Shown here piece after piece: positions 1 to 5,690 of a DNA stretch of 15,560 bases (positions within the stretch are counted from its first letter, which is position 1; every line of letters begins with the position of its first letter). Where the stretch lies: NCBI GenBank assembly GCA_005793645.1, contig SXRG01000076.1, positions 1 to 15,560 of the forward strand. The letters run 5' to 3'. The translations under genes and the position numbers were made by a program. Under the pieces are notes generated by a model, which made no database searches, was not told the DNA's origin, and saw nothing but the letters and a program-made list of their open reading frames with translations. This stretch comes from Burkholderiales bacterium. Its GTDB lineage: Bacteria; Pseudomonadota; Gammaproteobacteria; Burkholderiales; Thiobacillaceae.

Positions 1-99
1 CTCCATGGTGCCGCGCAGCTTGTCGGCGGCCTTGAACAGCTCGGTTTCGAAGCCGAGATTGCCGCCGTTGCTGTTTTTGGCGATGTCGTTCTGTGCCAT
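1..99 (-). CDS. hsdM: Type I restriction-modification DNA methyltransferase subunit HsdM, N-terminal fragment
   Basis: Only the first 33 codons are in the window; the gene runs off the left edge. The protein begins MAQNDIAKNSNGGNLGFETE and continues with a LFKAADKLRGTME segment. This matches the start of the N-terminal helical domain of type I modification subunits, where a GGNLGFE...LW.AADKLRG pattern is typical. In that family HsdM binds S-adenosylmethionine and methylates adenine in the target chosen by HsdS; the catalytic NPPF motif would lie outside the window. The ATG at 97-99 has a Shine-Dalgarno AAGGAT (minus strand, 106-111) six bases upstream. That site overlaps the TAA stop of the ORF before it, so the two reading frames are only 4 bases apart and probably translationally coupled. 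Whether hsdS and hsdR follow cannot be seen. Confidence 0.8.
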   Translation of the reverse strand, partial: MAQNDIAKNSNGGNLGFETELFKAADKLRGTME

Positions 100-103
100 G
101 TTC

Positions 104-502
104 TTATCCTTGTGCAGTTGTTTGTTGCGCCGCCTGCTGATCGAGGACAGTGAGATCCCAGTGCTTCTCGAGAACTCCAACGAGCCGCTTTTGCCGAATG
201 GCCAGCATTGCGGGCATCCATGAATCCTCCGACCTGACATCCTGGGTCAGGATAAAGGGCGATGCTGTTCCTTTGCCCTTGAAGTAAACATTCTTCTTGG
301 TGGCAAAGTCGAAGTTGCTTGCCGCTGGGTTCTTGCGCACATGCAGGGGAACCAGATTGGCCAGCCGGTGTGTCCAGCTGTCCCGCTTGTCCTCGTCGGG
401 GAACCACTTGATCCAGTTGATGGTCTTCACCCCATGGATTGCCTCCAAGTCAACCTTGGCCTTGAATTCCGCACCAAATACTTTTTGCTTCGTTCCGCTC
501 AT
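104..502 (-). pseudogene. Chimeric ORF: IS3-family OrfA N-terminus fused in frame to a GmrSD-like DUF1524 C-terminal fragment
   Basis: This 132-residue reading frame has two unrelated parts. Residues 1-29 (MSGTKQKVFGAEFKAKVDL, then EAIHGVKTIN) resemble the start of IS3-family OrfA, the helix-turn-helix subunit of the transposase. Residues 30 to about 118 (WIKWFPDEDKR, HRLANLVPL, KNPAASNFDFATKKNVYF, SPFILTQDV, RQKRL...LEKHWDL) resemble the extreme C-terminus of DUF262/DUF1524 proteins of the GmrSD type IV restriction family. The upstream DUF262 nucleotidase part and the histidine-bearing nuclease motif that should precede residue 30 are missing, so nuclease activity is not expected. The junction lies near base 416. 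The ATG at 500-502 has a good Shine-Dalgarno (AGAAGGAAG) inherited from the IS; a TTG at 529 is in frame but less likely. The frame is intact, so a fusion peptide may be made. It ends 4 bases before hsdM. Confidence 0.7.
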
Positions 503-562
503 CGCCCGCTTCCTTCTCGCTTCGGACAACAGCTTAATCTACTGTCCCAAATTCGGGGTCCA
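416..562 (-). mobile_element. IS3-family insertion sequence remnant (left end and 5' part of orfA)
   Basis: Read on the minus strand, this segment starts with an IS3-like terminal sequence (TGGACCCCGAATTTGGGACA, from 562 down). A short untranslated stretch with a strong ribosome binding site follows, then the first 29 codons of an OrfA-type transposase gene. The similarity stops abruptly around base 416, where coding sequence of a restriction protein takes over. The rest of orfA, all of orfB and the other terminal repeat are absent, so the element cannot move. The likely origin is an insertion followed by a deletion that removed most of the IS together with the 5' part of the DUF262/DUF1524 gene. 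The exact left boundary is uncertain by about 10 bases. Confidence 0.7.
540..562. repeat. Terminal inverted repeat of the IS3-family remnant (single copy)
   Basis: The plus strand reads tactgtcccaaattcggggt followed by cca. Its complement starts 5'-TGGACCCCGAATTTGGG, with the TG tip usual for IS3-family ends. It points outward towards fabI, and orfA starts 38 bases inside it. The partner repeat is not in the window, so the assignment rests on the TG tip, the position just before orfA and the general resemblance to this family's ends. The flanking bases at 563-570 cannot be tested for a target duplication because the other end is missing. Confidence 0.6.
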
Positions 563-580
563 CTATATTAGAGTGGCCAT

Positions 581-605
581 AAAAAAGGCCGGTTACCCGA
601 CCTTT
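581..605 (-). terminator. Rho-independent terminator of fabI
   Basis: On the minus strand an 8-bp stem (AAGGTCGG paired with CCGGCCTT, one G-U pair) closes a GTAA tetraloop, which is a GNRA type. A run of T residues (the A-run at 581-586 on the plus strand) follows directly. It begins 21 bases after the fabI stop codon and should separate fabI from the IS/hsdM region transcribed in the same direction. Confidence 0.85.
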
Positions 606-625
606 CTTATGGGCGTAGAAAGAGG

Positions 626-1417
626 TTATTCCGAATCGACACCCAGGCCGGCGGTGCTGTTGAAGCCGGAATCGACATAAGTGATCTCACCGGTGATGCC
701 CGAGGCGAGATCAGAGAGCAGGAAGGCGGCGGTGTTGCCGACCTCTTCGATAGTGACATTACGGCGCAGCGGTGAATGCTTTTCACCCCAAGCCAATAGT
801 TTGTTGAAGTCGGCGATGCCGGAGGCCGCCAGGGTCTTGATCGGGCCGGCAGATAAGCCGTTGACACGGATACCTTTGGGTCCCAGTGCAGCGGCCATGT
901 ATAGCACCGAGCTTTCCAAGCTAGCCTTGGCCAGGCCCATGACATTGTAGTGGGGCACCGACCGTACGGCACCAAGGTAGGTCATGGTGAGCAGCGAGGC
1001 ATTGCGGCCCTGCATCATAGGCATTGCTGCCTTGGCCAGCGCAGTGAACGAGTAGCTGGAGATGTCGTGGGCAATGCGGAAGTTTTCGCGCGTCACACCT
1101 TCAATGTAGTCACCGGCCAGTGCCGTTTTTGGAACGAAGGCGATGGAGTGGACGATGCCATCAATACCATCCCATCGGCGGCCCAACTCGGTAAACAGGG
1201 CCTCGATCTCCTCATCGCTGGCGACATCACAAGGGAAGGCCATATTGCTGCCAAATTCCTTGGCAAATTCCATGACTCGGTCGCGGGCGCGCTCACCTTG
1301 ATAGCTAAATGCCAGTTCGGCGCCTTCGCGATGGCAGGCCTGTGCCACACCGTAGGCGATTGACCGGTTACTGATTAAACCGGTGATGAGAATCTTTTTT
1401 CCGCTGAGAAAACCCAT
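626..1417 (-). CDS. fabI: Enoyl-[acyl-carrier-protein] reductase [NADH] FabI
   Basis: This 263-residue protein catalyses the last step of each fatty acid elongation cycle, reducing trans-2-enoyl-ACP with NADH in the cytoplasm. It is a short-chain dehydrogenase fold of normal FabI length. The start MGFLSGKKILITG leads into the FabI form of the nucleotide-binding loop (GLISNRSIAYG, residues 13-23). The catalytic triad is visible as Tyr147, Tyr157 and Lys164 in TYLGAVRSVPHYNVMGLAK; the Tyr157-x6-Lys164 spacing and the preceding Tyr are diagnostic. The HSIAF segment (90-94) lies where the triclosan-contact loop sits in the family. ATG 1415-1417 was chosen because AGAGGAAC lies 7-10 bases upstream and the family starts there; 14 extra in-frame codons upstream would run through the promoter. 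The gene is divergent from the importer operon and ends in a clear terminator, so it is probably monocistronic. Confidence 0.96.
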   Translation of the reverse strand: MGFLSGKKILITGLISNRSIAYGVAQACHREGAELAFSYQGERARDRVMEFAKEFGSNMAFPCDVASDEEIEALFTELGRRWDGIDGIVHSIAFVPKTALAGDYIEGVTRENFRIAHDISSYSFTALAKAAMPMMQGRNASLLTMTYLGAVRSVPHYNVMGLAKASLESSVLYMAAALGPKGIRVNGLSAGPIKTLAASGIADFNKLLAWGEKHSPLRRNVTIEEVGNTAAFLLSDLASGITGEITYVDSGFNSTAGLGVDSE

Positions 1418-1448
1418 GTGTTGTTCCTCTATGTCTAAACGCGGGTGA

Positions 1449-1456
1449 ATTATAAC
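1449..1456. promoter_or_regulatory. Overlapping divergent -10 boxes of fabI and the importer operon
   Basis: The octamer ATTATAAC contains a perfect -10 hexamer for fabI on the minus strand (TATAAT, 1454 down to 1449) and a 5/6 match on the plus strand (TATAAC, 1451-1456). Predicted transcription starts would be near 1442 for fabI (about 25 bases of leader) and near 1463 for the importer (about 36 bases). No good -35 hexamer is seen at 16-18 bp on either side, so initiation may need an activator or be weak. The minus-strand assignment is the better supported of the two. Confidence 0.5.
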
Positions 1457-1498
1457 CATGTACGCGGAATTCTCTTACATCTCTTACACTCCGCAACC

Positions 1499-3568
1499 AT
1501 GCGTGTATTGCACTTCGTTATAGCCTTCGCCTTGATGGGTTGCCAGGAACCCATCAACAACCCTCATCCAGAGGATTTGGTAGGGACGCGAACCTTGTTT
1601 TCGTCCTTTTCCGAGCGACCCAAACACCTTGATCCGGCCCGCGCCTACAGCAGCAATGAGATTGAATTCATTGGTCAGATCTACGAGCCGCCGCTGCAAT
1701 ATAGCTTCCTGAAACGGCCGTATGAACTAGAGCCGTTGACCTTGACCGCAATGCCGCGCCTGACTTTGCTGGACGCTCAGGGGCGGGTGTTGCCCTCCGA
1801 CGCACCGGCAACCAAGGTGGCGCAGAGCGTGTATGAACTGCATCTGCGCGATGATATTCGCTACCAGCCGCACCCGGCTTTTGTGCCGGCCATGCATCAG
1901 ATTGATCCACGCATAGTGGCAGGCCTCGACGATTTTCCTGAGCGTGCCAGCCGTGTGGTCACGGCGGCGGATTATGTCCACCAGATCAAGCGTCTGGCGG
2001 ACCCGCGTGTATCTTCACCTATCTTTGGACTGATGCGCGAATATATTGTTGGCTTGGGCGATTTGGGTGATCGATTGATGGCACGGCAGAAGATTGGCCA
2101 ACCGATCAATCTGGAGGCTGAAAGCTTGGATGGCGCCGTGGCAGTTGATGCACGCACCGTGCGTATCACCTTGAGGGGCCGCTATCCGCAATTCAACTAT
2201 TGGCTGGCGATGCCGTTTTTTGCCCCCATCCCGCCGGAGGTGGAACGCTTCTATGCCCGTCCCGGCATGATTGAAAAAAATCTCAGCCTTGACTGGCAAC
2301 CCGTGGGTAGCGGTCCGTTTTTCTTAGCCGAAAATGATCCCAATCGGGTGATGCGCTTACTGCGAAATCCACATTATCACGCTGATTTTTATCCCGGCAG
2401 CCCTGATCTGCGCCTGCCCTTGATTGACCAAGCGGTGTACAGCCTGGAAAAGGAAGATATCCCCTATTGGGGCAAGTTCTTGCAGGGGTATTACGACAGC
2501 TCCGGCATTGCTTCGGACACCTTCGATCAAGCCATTCGTATTGCGCCCGACGGCACGCCGGAGTTGTCTGCTGAGATGCGCGAGCGCAACTTGCAACTGG
2601 TTACCGCGCTGCGGCCTTCGCTTTGGTATGTCGGTTTCAATCAGCTTGATCCCGTTTTGGGTGGCTCGACAGTAGCGGCGCGCAAGTTGCGTCAGGCGTT
2701 GTCAATTGCGCTCGATTGGGAGGAGTTCATCTCTATCTTCCTCAACGGACGAGGAATACCGGCACAGGACCCCATTCCGCCCGGGATATTCGGTCACCGT
2801 GAAGGCGAGGCGGGGGTGAATCCGGTCACCCATGTCTGGCAAAGCAATCATCTACAACGCCGGCCGTTAGCAGATGCCAAAAAATTGTTGCTGGAAGCGG
2901 GTTGGCCAGAAGGTCGTCACGCACAAACCGGTGTGCCATTGGTGCTGTATCTGGATACCATGGCCGGCGGTGCCGATGCCAAGGCGCGGCTCGACTGGTA
3001 TCGCAAGCAGTTTGCCAAGTTGGGTGTCCAGCTAGTGGTGCGTGCTACCGACTACAATCGTTTTCAGGACAAGATGCTAAAGGGTAGTGCGCAAATTTTT
3101 GAATGGGGCTGGAACGCCGATTACCCTGATCCGGAGAATTTTCTGTTTCTGCTTTATGGCCCCAATCGTAAGGCAGGACTTAACGGTGAGAACGCAGCCA
3201 ATTACAAAAACCCAGAGTTTGACCAATTGTTCGTGCGTATGAAGGATATGGAAAATAGCCCAGCGCGTCAGGCTGTCATCGATCAGATGCTGGCCTTGGT
3301 ACAAGAGGATGCGCCGTGGGCCTTTGCCTACATTGGCAAGACCTACGCCTTGCGCCATGGCTGGATGGCCTCGCGAACTCCGAATCTGATGGCTAATAAC
3401 ACCCTTAAGTACACCGACCTGAACCCTGCCTCCCGCGTGGCCTATCAACATACATGGAACCGTCCGGCCCTATGGCCACTGGTTGTTGTGTTGCTGGGGG
3501 CAATGCTGATCGGCGTACTCGCACTGCGCGCTTGGCAGCGACGGGATCAAGCGAAAGGGCGGGCATGA
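1499..3568 (+). CDS. ABC transporter substrate-binding lipoprotein, family 5 (peptide type), with C-terminal membrane anchor
   Basis: The 689-residue protein looks like an extracytoplasmic solute-binding protein of family 5, which captures oligopeptides or similar ligands for an ABC importer. It opens with a short signal sequence and lipobox (LMGC, Cys15), so it should be lipid-anchored after Cys15. The mature part shows family patterns such as DPARAYSSNEIEFIGQIYEP near the N-terminus, GSGPFFL followed by LLRNPHYHADFYPG, and RKLRQALSIALDW in the second half. Unusually, the end has a hydrophobic segment (about residues 657-677, ALWPLVVVLLGAMLIGVLAL) followed by a basic tail, predicting a single membrane helix. 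ATG 1499 is preferred over the in-frame GTG at 1445 because it puts the lipobox at the right distance; its ribosome binding site is poor. It is the first gene of a four-gene operon whose permease starts inside its stop codon. The ligand is not determinable. Confidence 0.85.
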   Translation: MRVLHFVIAFALMGCQEPINNPHPEDLVGTRTLFSSFSERPKHLDPARAYSSNEIEFIGQIYEPPLQYSFLKRPYELEPLTLTAMPRLTLLDAQGRVLPSDAPATKVAQSVYELHLRDDIRYQPHPAFVPAMHQIDPRIVAGLDDFPERASRVVTAADYVHQIKRLADPRVSSPIFGLMREYIVGLGDLGDRLMARQKIGQPINLEAESLDGAVAVDARTVRITLRGRYPQFNYWLAMPFFAPIPPEVERFYARPGMIEKNLSLDWQPVGSGPFFLAENDPNRVMRLLRNPHYHADFYPGSPDLRLPLIDQAVYSLEKEDIPYWGKFLQGYYDSSGIASDTFDQAIRIAPDGTPELSAEMRERNLQLVTALRPSLWYVGFNQLDPVLGGSTVAARKLRQALSIALDWEEFISIFLNGRGIPAQDPIPPGIFGHREGEAGVNPVTHVWQSNHLQRRPLADAKKLLLEAGWPEGRHAQTGVPLVLYLDTMAGGADAKARLDWYRKQFAKLGVQLVVRATDYNRFQDKMLKGSAQIFEWGWNADYPDPENFLFLLYGPNRKAGLNGENAANYKNPEFDQLFVRMKDMENSPARQAVIDQMLALVQEDAPWAFAYIGKTYALRHGWMASRTPNLMANNTLKYTDLNPASRVAYQHTWNRPALWPLVVVLLGAMLIGVLALRAWQRRDQAKGRA

Positions 3569-4542
3569 TCCGCTACCTCATCCGCCGTCTGTTCTACGCA
3601 CTGCCGATCTTGTTGGGGGTGAACCTACTCACTTTTGCGCTGTTCTTTGGAGTCAGTTCGCCGGATGACATGGCGCGTATCCATCTGGGTGGCAAGCGGG
3701 TTACGGCGGAGGCAGTGGAGCGCTGGAAGGTGCAGCATGGCTATGATTTACCACATTTTTACAACGCGGCGGGCGAGGGCGTAGAACAGGTGACACAGAC
3801 ACTGTTCGTGCAGAAATCGCTCCATTTGTTCACCTTGGATTTTGGTACGGCGGATGATGGTCGCGACATTGGTCGCGAGATTGGAAAACGCATGTGGCCG
3901 AGCTTGGTGGTGGCGTTGCCGACCTTTTTGTTGGGCCTGGTGGTGTATCTGGCCACAGCGCTGTTTTTGGTATTTTTCCGCAACACAGCATTGGACACGG
4001 TGGGTGTGGTGATGTTGGTGGCGCTGATGTCGATTTCGGGGCTGTTTTATGTCATCGGCGGTCAAGTGCTGCTAGCCAAGTGGTGGCAGTGGGCGCCTAT
4101 CTCGGGTTACGCGCCAGGACTTTCCGGGCTGCAATTTCTGTTTTTGCCAGTGCTGATCGGGGTGGTCAGCGGCATCGGTGACGCATCCCGTTTTTATCGC
4201 GCACTGTTTCTGGAAGAGGCTGGGCGTGACTATGTCCGCACAGCGCACGCCAAGGGGCTTTCGCCTTTTCGTGTGTTGTTCCGCCATATCCTCGGCAACG
4301 CGGCTATCCCGATCCTGACCGGCGTGGTGGTAGTGATCCCGCGCCTATTTTTGGGCAGCCTGATTTTGGAATCGTTCTTTGGCATTCCAGGTCTTGGTAG
4401 CTACACCATTGATGCGATTCAGGCGCAGGATTTTGCCATCGTTCGAGGCATGGTGTTTCTGGGATCGCTACTGTACATCGTCGGACTGACACTGACCGAT
4501 CTGTCTTACGCCTGGGTGGATCCACGAGTGAGGCTGCAATGA
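3565..4542 (+). CDS. ABC transporter permease, OppB/DppB family
   Basis: This 325-residue inner-membrane protein forms half of the import channel. The start MIRYLIRRLFYALPILLGVN gives a first membrane helix at about 8-29. A periplasmic loop follows (about 30-110), then helices near 113-138, 144-166, 188-205, 247-267 and 294-312. The EAA coupling motif, which docks onto the ATPase, is at 217-232 (EEAGRDYVRTAHAKGL). The C-terminus DLSYAWVDPRVRLQ is typical of the family. The ATG overlaps the TGA of the binding-protein gene (ATGA), so translation is coupled; 37 in-frame codons upstream lie inside that gene and are not used. It is somewhat shorter than E. coli YejB, and the YejB-type long N-terminal loop is not clearly present, so no symbol is given. 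Confidence 0.92.
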   Translation: MIRYLIRRLFYALPILLGVNLLTFALFFGVSSPDDMARIHLGGKRVTAEAVERWKVQHGYDLPHFYNAAGEGVEQVTQTLFVQKSLHLFTLDFGTADDGRDIGREIGKRMWPSLVVALPTFLLGLVVYLATALFLVFFRNTALDTVGVVMLVALMSISGLFYVIGGQVLLAKWWQWAPISGYAPGLSGLQFLFLPVLIGVVSGIGDASRFYRALFLEEAGRDYVRTAHAKGLSPFRVLFRHILGNAAIPILTGVVVVIPRLFLGSLILESFFGIPGLGSYTIDAIQAQDFAIVRGMVFLGSLLYIVGLTLTDLSYAWVDPRVRLQ

Positions 4543-5690
4543 ATCTTGCCTGGAATTTTCAGCCGACTGTTCTGATCAGCGATGTCTTGCTGTTCCTGCT
4601 GCTGGCGGCAGTGGGGATTTATGTCTGGCGCACCAGTTATTCGGAGAATGCGCGGGCGACCTGGCGCAGGGTGTTCGCATCAAGGATGGGGCGCTGGGCG
4701 GCGTGGGTGATGGTCTTTTTTATCAGCCTCGGCGTGCTCGATTCGCTGCACTTCAGAACGGCGGTGGAAACCCCTGCCGGCCAGGTGCAGCAATACAGCG
4801 GGGAGGTATTGTCGGTGCTCGATGCGCTGCTTACACCTTTACGCATGGCGGGTGAAAAAACCTATTCGGCCCCGTTTGCGAAGACATTGTTGGTTAAAGA
4901 AAGCGTGACGCTTGCCGATGGTTCGGTGGTGCGCCTAGCACCGGTAATTGCGCATATTCATCCGCTAGGGACCGACAAGGTGGGCCAAGATGTACTGTAC
5001 TTGGCGCTCAAAAGTGTGCGTACCGGGCTGTTGATCGGTACGCTGACCACGCTGGTTATGTTGCCTTTTGCCTGTGCGCTGGGGATCGTGGCGGGTTATT
5101 TTGGCGGCTGGGTGGATGATGCTATCCAGTATTTATACACCACGCTCAATTCCATCCCCGGTGTGTTGCTTATTGCGGCGGCGGTGCTAGTGGTAGATGT
5201 GCAGATCGATGCCCATGCCGAATGGTTCAACAACGCGGCAGCGCGGGCCGACTTGCGTCTCCTGGCCTTGTGCGCAATCCTTGGGCTGACCGGCTGGACG
5301 GGTCTGGCGCGCTTGTTACGGGCCGAGACACTGAAGTTGCGGGAACTGGATTACATCCAGGCGGCACGCGCCTTTGGCGTTTCTCATGCGCGCATTTTGG
5401 CGAGGCATGTCCTGCCTAATGTGGCGCATCTGGTCATCATCACCGTAGTGCTGGATTTCTCCGGCTTGGTATTGGCCGAGGCAGTATTGTCTTATGTGGG
5501 TGCTGGGGTCGATCCGGCCACACCCAGTTTTGGCAACATGATTAACGCGGCGCGTCTGGAACTTGCTCGCGAGCCGGTGGTGTGGTGGCCGCTGGCGACG
5601 GCATTTGTCTTTCTGTTTGCCCTGGTGCTGGCCGCTAACCTGTTTGCCGATGCGGTACGGGCAGCGTTTGACCCGAGAGGGGCGCGCTGA
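4539..5690 (+). CDS. ABC transporter permease, OppC/DppC family
   Basis: The 383-residue second permease starts at an ATG overlapping the stop of the first (ATGA), with GAGTGAGG just upstream. Two hydrophobic segments lie near the N-terminus (about 11-30 and 52-70). A polar periplasmic stretch (71-140) follows, then the family landmark HPLGTDKVGQDVLYLALKSV (141-160) at the start of the core permease domain. Core helices are near 163-187, 200-220, 239-258, 297-317 and 350-371. The EAA loop is ETLKLRELDYIQAARAFG (263-280). It should pair with the preceding permease to form the transmembrane pathway. Length and the double N-terminal helix fit the longer OppC-type permeases. The stop TGA shares its A with the ATG at 5690. 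Confidence 0.92.
   Translation: MNLAWNFQPTVLISDVLLFLLLAAVGIYVWRTSYSENARATWRRVFASRMGRWAAWVMVFFISLGVLDSLHFRTAVETPAGQVQQYSGEVLSVLDALLTPLRMAGEKTYSAPFAKTLLVKESVTLADGSVVRLAPVIAHIHPLGTDKVGQDVLYLALKSVRTGLLIGTLTTLVMLPFACALGIVAGYFGGWVDDAIQYLYTTLNSIPGVLLIAAAVLVVDVQIDAHAEWFNNAAARADLRLLALCAILGLTGWTGLARLLRAETLKLRELDYIQAARAFGVSHARILARHVLPNVAHLVIITVVLDFSGLVLAEAVLSYVGAGVDPATPSFGNMINAARLELAREPVVWWPLATAFVFLFALVLAANLFADAVRAAFDPRGAR

Noticed and set aside
950..1363. A 137-codon plus-strand open frame within fabI
   Set aside because: It is antisense to the FabI catalytic core and has no protein family features.
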